Positions 1-5,738 of a stretch of 5,738 bases of DNA are shown here, piece by piece. Made by a program: the position numbers and the translations under genes. The stretch is from Chlamydiota bacterium. Lineage in GTDB: Bacteria; Chlamydiota; Chlamydiia; Chlamydiales; JAJFMI01. Numbering within the stretch: position 1 is the stretch's first letter; the number at the start of each line of letters is the position of its first letter. The notes below the pieces were generated by a model. That model saw only the letters and a list, made by a program, of their open reading frames with translations, did no database searches and was not told the origin of the DNA. The DNA lies in contig JAJFMI010000131.1 of NCBI GenBank assembly GCA_021772235.1, positions 1-5,738 of the forward strand, read 5' to 3'.

Positions 1-1
1 A

Positions 2-2029
2 CGTATCCAAAGTGGACGCGATGGCTTTCTCTCAGCAGGACGCGTACAATCTGTTGCACTCAAACTTGTTGTCGACCGCGAAAAAGAAATAGACGCCTTT
101 GTCCCTGTCGAATATTGGACAATTGGAAGCGATCTACAGAGAGATGGAGAGAAAAAATCTTTTCGCGCTACACTACATTCTGTTGACGGACAGCGTGTTG
201 AGAAGGAAGAGAAAAAAGGTTGCACGACTATCTCCAATGAAAAGAAAGCAACGGAAATTTTCAAGAAACTGGAAAAAGCCAAATACACGCTCACGAAGTT
301 GGAGAAGAAAGAGAAAAAGCGCCGACCCGTCCCTCCTTTCATCACCTCATCTATGCAGCAGGAAGCCTCTCGCTATTACGGCTATGCTGCTTCGCGCACC
401 ATGGGAATTGCCCAAAGTCTCTATGAAGGGGTGGATTTAGGAAATGATGGAGCAGAAGGTTTGATTACCTACATGCGTACCGACTCCGTTCGTATTGATA
501 AAGAAGCTTTCGGTCCATCCCGCAGTTTTATTGAAGAATCTTACGGAAAACGTTATCTACCAAAAGAGCCACAGCAATACAGCACAAAAAAAGGCGCACA
601 AGATGCGCACGAAGCGATCCGTCCCACAAATTTTGACCTGCATCCGCAAAAAATTAAATCCTATCTAACCGCCGACCAGTTCAAGCTCTATCAACTCATC
701 TGGCGCCGCTTTATCGCCTCACAAATGCTTCCCGCCATTTATGATACGGTTTCCTCGGACATCTCAACAGACAACAACATGTTACTACGTGCAACGGGAT
801 CAATCTTAAAGTTTGATGGTTATTTGCGCGCCTATCGCGAGGGCAGTGATGAAAAAGAAGATGAAGAAAAACTTCTCCCTCCAACACTAAAAGAAGGCGA
901 TATTCTCGACCTTCTACAAGTTGAAAAAACGCAATCTTTCACTAAACCGCCTGCCCGCTTTACCGAAGCCTCTCTCATTAGAGAGTTAGAAAAATCAGGA
1001 ATTGGTCGTCCCTCTACGTATGCGACGATCATGAACAAAATCCAGAGCAAAGATTACACCGTTAAAGAAAAGCTCACCCTAAGACCAACAGAACTTGGTA
1101 AAATCATCGCCGCCATGTTGGAAACTCATTTCACGATGATCATGAATGTCGCGTTTACTGCCAACATGGAAGATGATCTCGATGTGATTGCAGAAGGTAA
1201 GAAAGACTGGAAGAAATTCTTGAAAGAATTTTGGGGCGAATTTGAACCCGTACTGGAAAAAGCAGTAAAAGAAGCGCACGTTCCGAAAGAGATGACCGAT
1301 ATTGACTGCCCCGATTGCGGGAGCAAGTTACAAAAAATTTGGGCGAAGAACAAATACTTCTACGGCTGTTCAAAATATCCTGACTGCAAATACACCACCG
1401 CTATTGAAGCTCTTGATTTTGATAAATCTGAATACGCTGAAGATTTTGAATGGGAACAGGACTGTCCAAAGTGTAAATCTCCAATGACCTTGCGACATGG
1501 CCGTTTTGGACCATTTCTCGGCTGCTCAAAATATCCCGACTGCCGCGGCATTGTCAATATTCCGAAAAAAGGCGATCCCAAACAAGAGGATCTCCCTGAT
1601 TGTCCAGCTGTCGGTTGCGACGGAAAAATCAATCAGCGCAAATCACGATTTGGCAAAGCCTTTTTCTCCTGCTCTAACTACCCTGACTGCGATGTCATCG
1701 CCAATAGTGTAGAGGAGATGGGAAAAAAATATCACAATCATCCCAAAACTGCCTACGTCAAACGCCCAAGAAAAAAAGGCGCCAAAGGCCGCAGTCAACC
1801 GCTCTACACACCTTCGAAAGAACTTGCCGACATCATTGGAAAAGAAGATGTAACGCGCGGTGAAGCGACAAAAAAACTCTGGGAATACATCAAAAAACAC
1901 GACCTTCAAGACGAGAAAAACAAACGCCTCATCGTTCCCGATAAAAAAATGGCAGCTATTTTTGGCAACAACGAACCTCTTGATATGATGCAACTTTCTC
2001 GTGTTCTCTCAAAAAACTTTAAAAAGTAG
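2..2029 (+). CDS. topA: DNA topoisomerase I with C-terminal SWIB domain (5' end outside window)
   Basis: Type IA topoisomerase that relaxes negatively supercoiled DNA through a transient 5'-phosphotyrosine link. The frame is open from base 2 to the TAG at 2027-2029, giving 675 visible residues. The N-terminal TOPRIM part (roughly 160-190 residues) lies upstream of the window. Visible residues 10-17 are LSAGRVQS, a core type IA motif. The catalytic tyrosine is residue 157 (bases 470-472) in ITYMRTDS. HEAIRPT is at 203-209 and GIGRPSTY at 333-340. Three Cys4 zinc ribbons follow: 436-462 (bases 1307-1387), 488-514 (1463-1543) and 534-563 (1601-1690, with a Cys-x4-Cys first pair). A Lys/Arg-rich linker leads to a SWIB/MDM2-type domain at about 602-674 (bases 1805-2026). 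The SWIB fusion is known from chlamydial TopA and is the main taxonomic clue; the role of SWIB in this context is chromatin- or DNA-related by family but unproven here. The 3' end overlaps the next gene by 29 bases. Identification is very secure. Confidence 0.97.
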   Translation, partial: RIQSGRDGFLSAGRVQSVALKLVVDREKEIDAFVPVEYWTIGSDLQRDGEKKSFRATLHSVDGQRVEKEEKKGCTTISNEKKATEIFKKLEKAKYTLTKLEKKEKKRRPVPPFITSSMQQEASRYYGYAASRTMGIAQSLYEGVDLGNDGAEGLITYMRTDSVRIDKEAFGPSRSFIEESYGKRYLPKEPQQYSTKKGAQDAHEAIRPTNFDLHPQKIKSYLTADQFKLYQLIWRRFIASQMLPAIYDTVSSDISTDNNMLLRATGSILKFDGYLRAYREGSDEKEDEEKLLPPTLKEGDILDLLQVEKTQSFTKPPARFTEASLIRELEKSGIGRPSTYATIMNKIQSKDYTVKEKLTLRPTELGKIIAAMLETHFTMIMNVAFTANMEDDLDVIAEGKKDWKKFLKEFWGEFEPVLEKAVKEAHVPKEMTDIDCPDCGSKLQKIWAKNKYFYGCSKYPDCKYTTAIEALDFDKSEYAEDFEWEQDCPKCKSPMTLRHGRFGPFLGCSKYPDCRGIVNIPKKGDPKQEDLPDCPAVGCDGKINQRKSRFGKAFFSCSNYPDCDVIANSVEEMGKKYHNHPKTAYVKRPRKKGAKGRSQPLYTPSKELADIIGKEDVTRGEATKKLWEYIKKHDLQDEKNKRLIVPDKKMAAIFGNNEPLDMMQLSRVLSKNFKK

Positions 2030-3077
2030 CTACGTTCTACTCTTTTTGTTTCTCCTGGTTTTCCCCAAAGGCGGTTTCAAATTCCAGGAAATTCCTATCA
2101 CATGGGGTTATTTGCTTCTCCCTTTTTGCGCACTTGTAAATTGGCGATTCCGTTCTCTTCGCCCTCTTCGCTATCTCATTCCTCTACAGCTGCTTTTTTT
2201 CTATTCTGTGATTGTCAACGGTGTCGAAGATACCGGCTTTTTTTTCGCATTCCTCTACTCCTTCTTTCTATTGCCTTTCTGTATATTCTCCGCCGATCTT
2301 CCCATTTTACAACCGAAATGGATTCGTAATGGCATGCTTTTTCTTGCCATCTACGGAATCGCTCTCTTCTTTTTCAAACTGATCACGGGAGAATTTTTTG
2401 AGATCCCCTTTCTGACCGTAAATGGCGCTGATGCGGGATTGATTGGGAATAAATGCATTGAACGCGGCGACTACTTTAAACTCATTTCTACTTATCAAAA
2501 TGGCAATCTCTTTGGCATCTGCATGCTGATGCTTTTACCTCTCTACAAATTTCGCGGAAAAAGCATCATTAAGTTGGCGCTTCTTCTTACACTTTCACGC
2601 ACCGTCTGGGCGGGTCTGCTTTTTTATGAATTGGTCGTGGAAAAAAACTATTACAAAGTTTTTCTCATTGGCGCATTGCTGTTTGCTTTAAGTCTCTGGA
2701 TGGGATTTTCTTTCGACTTCTTTCTCGATGAAACTCTCGGCGGACGCAGCGACGACTTTGATATTTTACGCGAGATGACACTCTTCCCTTCAAAACCCTT
2801 TGGGGCGATTAAAGAAATGGTCTACATTGGCATGATTGAAAATCTGGGACTGCTTGGTCTTTTTGCTTTTCTCTTTGCCATGATTCCATTTGCAAAAAAC
2901 CGGAATGGACAACTGGTCTATCTTTTCTTATGCTTTTCCGATGGCGCACTCTTGCTCATTCCTACAATGGCTATCTACTGGTTCCTTGCCAAGAAATCCA
3001 TGGAGACGATCCAGTGTCCCGAGATCGACAAAACTTGTACCAAGGGGCTGGAAATAGAGCTGGTGACTCCTCTCTAA
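2001..3077 (+). CDS. Wzy/WaaL-like O-antigen polymerase or ligase family membrane protein
   Basis: A 358-residue, very hydrophobic protein with about ten predicted membrane segments (near 11-22, 33-48, 57-75, 79-98, 111-130, 164-184, 187-212, 218-239, 274-298 and 305-330). STYQNGN at 163-169, just before a membrane helix, resembles the conserved loop motif of O-antigen polymerases. LTLSRT at 196-201 and GGRS at 247-250 in a long periplasmic-type loop also fit the Wzy_C/WaaL superfamily. Family members transfer undecaprenyl-linked glycan in the periplasm, either to a growing chain (Wzy) or to lipid A-core (WaaL); sequence alone does not separate these. The GTG at 2001 lies inside topA, 29 bases before its end. 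A stop at 1986-1988 rules out an earlier start, and no clear Shine-Dalgarno is present, so translation may be coupled to topA. A TTG at 2046 is an alternative start, since no in-frame ATG occurs until about residue 111. Residues 331-358 lie antisense to the nucleotidyltransferase gene and are probably not ancestral. Confidence 0.8.
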   Translation: MFSQKTLKSSYVLLFLFLLVFPKGGFKFQEIPITWGYLLLPFCALVNWRFRSLRPLRYLIPLQLLFFYSVIVNGVEDTGFFFAFLYSFFLLPFCIFSADLPILQPKWIRNGMLFLAIYGIALFFFKLITGEFFEIPFLTVNGADAGLIGNKCIERGDYFKLISTYQNGNLFGICMLMLLPLYKFRGKSIIKLALLLTLSRTVWAGLLFYELVVEKNYYKVFLIGALLFALSLWMGFSFDFFLDETLGGRSDDFDILREMTLFPSKPFGAIKEMVYIGMIENLGLLGLFAFLFAMIPFAKNRNGQLVYLFLCFSDGALLLIPTMAIYWFLAKKSMETIQCPEIDKTCTKGLEIELVTPL

Positions 3078-3686
3078 GATCATCTGATCGATCGATAATT
3101 TTGGCAACTGCTCGTACGACATATTTCCTGCAAAAAAATCTCGCGCAAGCTGCGATTCTTCCGCAAGTAACTTCGGTGTAAAAAGAAAGAGTCCGCTATT
3201 GCGATAAAGATCCCCTTCTGGTCGCACTTGGGGTTTTTCAACAAACTGCGTAACGCGCTCCCCTTCGGTAAGAAAATAACCAAAAGAAGAATCAAATTCT
3301 TTGCACTCCTGTCCAAAAATTGTTAACCGTGGTTTTTCCAGATCAAGCTGAGAAAAAAAGGCGGTTTCATCGCCCAGCATCTGATCACAAGGAACAAGGA
3401 GACAGCGATCATTTATCTCAAAATGCTTCGCAGCAAAAAGCGCTGCCGGACCCGTATTGCGCATACCCGGTTCTAAAATTGCCGGAAACCCCTGTACAAA
3501 TTCCTTTTGTTCTTCAGGAGTAATGCAAATAAGATTTTCTCGATAGCCGTATTCACAAAAGCGTTTCCATGTCAGTTGAAAAAGCGATTTTCCCTCAAAG
3601 AGGGGCAAGAAAGGTTTAGGTACCGTTTTCGTCAGAGGCAGAAGCCGTTTTCCCGGCCCGCCAGCGAGTAAGATGATGTGTAACAA
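2928..3686 (-). CDS. Sugar-1-phosphate nucleotidyltransferase, mannose-1-phosphate guanylyltransferase-like
   Basis: Predicted cytoplasmic enzyme forming an NDP-sugar (most likely GDP-mannose or a related GDP-sugar) from NTP and sugar-1-phosphate. From a TTG at 3686 it has 252 residues. It opens with LHIILLAGGPGKRLLPLT, the nucleotide-binding signature of this superfamily, followed by the lysine motif VPKPFLPL. Further family features are RNTGPAALFAAKH, a central PCDQ where guanylyltransferases usually have PADH, FGYFLTEGERVTQFVEKP, RNSGLFLF, and SIDQMILERS with FVDLGTLDRLH near the C-terminus. It is a stand-alone transferase without the isomerase domain of long ManC/AlgA proteins. An ATG at 3779 would extend the frame by 31 residues, but these lie opposite no family motif and run deep inside the preceding gene. 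The TTG has an AAGGAA 10 bases upstream and starts right at the conserved domain, so I prefer it. The gene overlaps the upstream GT4 gene by 71 bases and the convergent Wzy-like gene by 150. The exact sugar is uncertain; a heptose-1-phosphate guanylyltransferase is possible. Confidence 0.85.
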   Translation of the reverse strand: MLHIILLAGGPGKRLLPLTKTVPKPFLPLFEGKSLFQLTWKRFCEYGYRENLICITPEEQKEFVQGFPAILEPGMRNTGPAALFAAKHFEINDRCLLVPCDQMLGDETAFFSQLDLEKPRLTIFGQECKEFDSSFGYFLTEGERVTQFVEKPQVRPEGDLYRNSGLFLFTPKLLAEESQLARDFFAGNMSYEQLPKLSIDQMILERSHQLYFQPLGTSFVDLGTLDRLHGFLGKEPVDSHCRNEQECAIGKA

Positions 3687-4716
3687 ATTGCGAAAATTCC
3701 TTAGTAAATCGTTCTCTCGAAAACTTGAGCGCGTGATTACGAATGGTTCTAGGATCAAACATCTGCTCTTTTTCTTCAAACTCTTCTATCGCTTCAGCGA
3801 TCGCTTCTTGGTCATAAAAAAAGAGACCCGTATTTTCATTCACTGTTTCTGTGACGCCGCCTTTTCCAAAAGCAATAACAGGCGTGCCACACGCCATCGC
3901 CTCTACAGGAATGATTCCAAAGTCCTCAAACGCCGGAAAGATCAGCGCCCGGGCTTTTCCCAAAACCTCCGCCGTCTCTTTCTGCCAACCCAAAAACGTC
4001 ACATTAGGTGTCGCCAACTTCCGTAACTTTTTCTCTTCCGGCCCACTTCCCATTACAACAAGTTTGTGCTGGGGCATTTTTGCAAAGGCTTTTACAACTA
4101 GATCAATGCGCTTGTAGGGAACAAGGCGCGAATGGGCCAAATAAAATTCCTCTTTCTTCTCAACAAGGGGAAATTTCTCTACATCAACAGGCGGATAAAT
4201 GACCGTCGCTTCTCTTCCATAAAGTCGCTTGATTCTCTCCGCAACCGTCTGTGAATTTGCAACAAAAAAATCCACCTGCGCTTGGCAATCAAACTCTCGC
4301 AGCTTGGGAAAAACACGATCGGCTACCCATTTTTTTATACCGCGATCGAGACCATGCATCTGCCGATACTCCCCTTCTAAATCCCACACATAACGCATGG
4401 GCGTATGGCAGTAACAAATATGCAATTGATCAGGGCGTTTACGAATCCCTTTTGCAACAGCATGCGATGAGGAGAGAATCAAATCCGCTTCGCTCAAATC
4501 AAACCGCTGAACCGCTCTTGGATAAAATGGGAGTAGATGGCGATAAAAAGTTTTTGCCACATTTAATTTCGAAGGACGCACATCACACCCGGCAAACACT
4601 TGCTTATCGCTAAAGAGTGTGTAGATTGGGCCAGGAAAAAGTTTCGCCATCTCGGCTAAAACTTTTTCAGCTCCCGCTTCAAACAATAACCAGTCGTGAA
4701 CAAGAACTGTCGACAT
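3616..4716 (-). CDS. GT4-family glycosyltransferase, WbaZ-like (probable mannosyltransferase)
   Basis: A 366-residue GT-B fold retaining glycosyltransferase, expected to transfer a sugar from an NDP-donor to a lipid-linked or core oligosaccharide at the inner face of the membrane. The N-terminus VLVHDWLLFEAGAEKVL (4-20) and CYCHTPMRYVWD (101-112) are typical of WbaZ-like O-antigen mannosyltransferases. The C-terminal Rossmann domain shows HSRLVPYKRIDLVVKAF (195-211, with donor-binding R197 and K202), GSGPEEKKL (223-231) and the E-x7-E motif with E264 and E272 in the segment EDFGIIPVEAMACGTPVIAF. The ATG at 4716 lies 38 bases inside the end of the GT9 gene, with only a weak GGTAG upstream, which suggests translational coupling. 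The next gene begins before this one ends: residues about 344-366 are encoded by the same DNA as the nucleotidyltransferase N-terminus and probably represent an overprinted tail. Linkage to a mannose-1-phosphate guanylyltransferase-like gene supports GDP-mannose as donor, but that is inference. Confidence 0.9.
   Translation of the reverse strand: MSTVLVHDWLLFEAGAEKVLAEMAKLFPGPIYTLFSDKQVFAGCDVRPSKLNVAKTFYRHLLPFYPRAVQRFDLSEADLILSSSHAVAKGIRKRPDQLHICYCHTPMRYVWDLEGEYRQMHGLDRGIKKWVADRVFPKLREFDCQAQVDFFVANSQTVAERIKRLYGREATVIYPPVDVEKFPLVEKKEEFYLAHSRLVPYKRIDLVVKAFAKMPQHKLVVMGSGPEEKKLRKLATPNVTFLGWQKETAEVLGKARALIFPAFEDFGIIPVEAMACGTPVIAFGKGGVTETVNENTGLFFYDQEAIAEAIEEFEEKEQMFDPRTIRNHALKFSRERFTKEFSQFVTHHLTRWRAGKTASASDENGT
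3697..3702 (-). promoter_or_regulatory. Shine-Dalgarno site deciding the TTG start of the nucleotidyltransferase
   Basis: On the - strand the sequence reads AAGGAA, 10 bases before the TTG at 3686. It lies inside the GT4 coding region. It favours the TTG, which places the start directly before the conserved nucleotide-binding motif, over the ATG at 3779, which would prepend 31 residues unlike the family. Confidence 0.5.
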
Positions 4717-5512
4717 ATTTTGCTACCATTTCGGGGGTTATGTTTTCCATACAAAGGGCGCGGTCGCACTTTGCATAATTTTTGCCATCATAGCAGTGTT
4801 GACAGGAGAGAAGCGGTCCTACAATCACCTCATCGTGCGCCACAATTTTAGGATCTGTTGGGCCAAAAAGCCCCAAACATTTCGCTCCGGCAAGTTTTGC
4901 TAAATGGAGCGCTCCACAATCGTGCGTGATGACCAGTTTTGCTTCCTGCAAAAGTTCGATAAATTCCTCCAAACTACGTTCTCCATTTCTAACCACAATC
5001 ACCCCATCGCCAATCAATTTAGCTAATCTTTGATAGTTTTTTTCAGGCCAAGCACGTAGAAATCGCCCCTTTATTTTCGCGCTTTCTCCTACACAAAGAA
5101 CAATTTTCGTGCGTCTTTTTTCTGGCAACTGCGGCCACTTTATTTCTCTATCTGAAAGAAATTGCATATACGCTTTTGGGCGGTAGATACCTCGCGAAAA
5201 ACCGCTCATTTTCTTACCGCGGGAAAGAATGGAAAAGAGCGCATAACGCTGATCGCGATAAGGCGTCACAATAAGGTCAAACTTGCGAAAAGCGATCTTC
5301 ATCCACGCCTGCAAAACGGAAACCCAGCAGCGTTTCTCAAAACCCTCTACCTCAACAATCTCATCTACAAAACCAACCTTTTCCAAAACCGGCCTGGAAG
5401 CCTTTGCCACCACCCAAGTAATCGTATCGCCTCGCTCTTTTGCAAAAAGTGCCATCGGCAGAGCGCAAACCACATCGCCAATATCGCCAATTTTAACAAT
5501 TAGCAGACGCAT
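4679..5512 (-). CDS. GT9-family glycosyltransferase (ADP-heptose:LPS heptosyltransferase-like)
   Basis: A 277-residue GT-B inverting glycosyltransferase of the WaaC/WaaF/WaaQ family, which normally adds L-glycero-D-manno-heptose from ADP-heptose to the LPS inner core. The N-terminus MRLLIVKIGDIGDVVCALP matches the family pattern, and D13 falls at the same position as the catalytic Asp13 of E. coli WaaC. The C-terminal donor-binding region contains THDCGALHLAKLAGA (196-210, D198) and LGLFGPTDP (213-221). A Cys cluster at C237, C240, C249 and C254 resembles that of many heptosyltransferases. The protein is short for the family (about 320-350 usual), apparently in its middle part, but both domains are represented. 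The ATG at 5512 has a GGGAG 8 bases upstream. The gene overlaps the end of the Wzx-like gene by 13 bases and the start of the GT4 gene by 38, consistent with one transcript. Chlamydiaceae LPS has no heptose, so the acceptor and even the donor sugar need not be those of E. coli. Confidence 0.9.
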   Translation of the reverse strand: MRLLIVKIGDIGDVVCALPMALFAKERGDTITWVVAKASRPVLEKVGFVDEIVEVEGFEKRCWVSVLQAWMKIAFRKFDLIVTPYRDQRYALFSILSRGKKMSGFSRGIYRPKAYMQFLSDREIKWPQLPEKRRTKIVLCVGESAKIKGRFLRAWPEKNYQRLAKLIGDGVIVVRNGERSLEEFIELLQEAKLVITHDCGALHLAKLAGAKCLGLFGPTDPKIVAHDEVIVGPLLSCQHCYDGKNYAKCDRALCMENITPEMVAKYVDSSCSRLVIV

Positions 5513-5738
5513 CGTGCCATCTCCCGCTGATTAGAAAATGCAAACGGCAGCAGCGCCACTGCCTCCCCCAGAAAAAAACCGGCCGCGCCCCATATCCCAG
5601 CAAGATAAGGTGATAAAAGAAAATGAATCAGAGCCGCCACTCCCAAAAAAGCGACCTGTCTTTCCACACGCGCCACCCCATTTAAGAAAACAGAAAAGAG
5701 CGCGCCCCACATGTAGCTAAAAGCAAAAAGAGTTAAAG
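5500..5738 (-). CDS. C-terminal fragment of a Wzx-like polysaccharide flippase (5' end outside window)
   Basis: The frame is open from the right edge to a TAA at 5500-5502 and shows 78 residues. About three membrane segments are visible: around FAFSYMWGALFSVFL, then QVAFLGVAALIHFLLSP, then GIWGAAGFFLGEAVALLPFAF. The pattern of a helix, a short basic stretch (RVERQ), a helix and then G-x-x-GAA before the last helix is typical of the C-terminal end of MOP-superfamily polysaccharide exporters (Wzx/RfbX), where a 'G..GAA.a....E' segment recurs. Such proteins flip undecaprenyl-linked oligosaccharides across the inner membrane. An ATG at 5712 is internal to the gene and not its start, because the frame continues without a stop to the edge. 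It ends 13 bases inside the GT9 gene and is probably part of the same operon. Only the tail is visible, so MurJ- or MATE-type relatives remain possible. Confidence 0.65.
   Translation of the reverse strand, partial: LTLFAFSYMWGALFSVFLNGVARVERQVAFLGVAALIHFLLSPYLAGIWGAAGFFLGEAVALLPFAFSNQREMARCVC
5521..5525 (-). promoter_or_regulatory. Shine-Dalgarno site for the GT9 gene
   Basis: On the - strand the sequence reads GGGAG, 8 bases before the ATG at 5512. This is good agreement with the anti-Shine-Dalgarno consensus and normal spacing, and it supports that start. It lies inside the coding region of the Wzx-like gene, so initiation occurs within the upstream cistron. Confidence 0.6.

Noticed and set aside
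99..440. A 113-codon + strand frame at the left edge that suggested a frameshift or late start in topA
   Set aside because: Frame 2 is open from base 2 straight through to 2029 and contains the topoisomerase motif LSAGRVQS and the lead-in to the catalytic tyrosine. The other frame gives a Lys/Arg-rich sequence without family features.
1643..1993. A 116-codon - strand open frame opposite the zinc-ribbon/SWIB end of topA
   Set aside because: It is antisense to strongly conserved coding sequence, rich in Phe as expected from the reverse of Lys codons, and has no recognisable motif.
3087..3096. Perfect 10-base palindrome ATCGATCGAT just after the Wzy-like stop, considered as terminator or operator
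   Set aside because: It encodes part of SIDQMI in the nucleotidyltransferase, is AT/GC mixed with no loop and no following T-run, and is short enough to occur by chance.
3673..4026. A 117-codon + strand open frame opposite the C-terminal half of the GT4 gene
   Set aside because: It is antisense to the E-x7-E donor-binding region; no family resemblance.
4251..4613. A 120-codon + strand open frame opposite the GT4 gene
   Set aside because: It is a shadow of the confidently identified glycosyltransferase on the other strand, with no domain signal or ribosome binding site.
5162..5503. A 113-codon + strand open frame opposite the GT9 gene
   Set aside because: It is antisense to conserved heptosyltransferase sequence including the Asp13 motif, and its composition looks random.

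Overview
The window most likely comes from a member of the Chlamydiae, probably an environmental (non-Chlamydiaceae) lineage. The main evidence is the first gene, a DNA topoisomerase I with three C-terminal Cys4 zinc fingers followed by a SWIB domain; a TopA-SWIB fusion is characteristic of chlamydiae. The rest is a surface-glycan locus. Chlamydiaceae make a very short, Kdo-only LPS without heptose or O-antigen, so these genes point to a lineage with a more elaborate envelope. The genus cannot be assigned from this sequence alone.

Layout. On the + strand, topA (start outside the window) ends at 2029. It overlaps by 29 bases a Wzy/WaaL-like O-antigen polymerase or ligase (2001-3077), which starts with GTG. 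On the - strand, read from the right edge leftwards, come four genes: the C-terminal piece of a Wzx-like flippase (5738-5500), a GT9 heptosyltransferase-type protein (5512-4679), a GT4 WbaZ-like glycosyltransferase (4716-3616) and a sugar-1-phosphate nucleotidyltransferase resembling mannose-1-phosphate guanylyltransferase (about 3686-2928). The two gene sets converge and overlap tail to tail by 150 bases.

How the genes fit together (inference). The nucleotidyltransferase would supply an activated sugar, probably GDP-mannose or a related GDP-sugar. The GT4 and GT9 enzymes would add sugars to a lipid-linked or core acceptor at the cytoplasmic face. The Wzx-like protein would flip the product and the Wzy-like protein would polymerise or ligate it on the periplasmic side. 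This is the logic of a Wzx/Wzy O-antigen or similar surface polysaccharide pathway.

The most unusual structural property is compactness. Essentially every base from 2 to 5738 lies in a coding region and about 300 bases are read in two frames, through one same-strand overlap on +, three on - and one long convergent overlap. No intergenic space, terminator, RNA gene, mobile element, repeat array or CRISPR was found. I see no undescribed system; the interest lies in the chlamydial surface-glycan context and in the overprinted gene ends.
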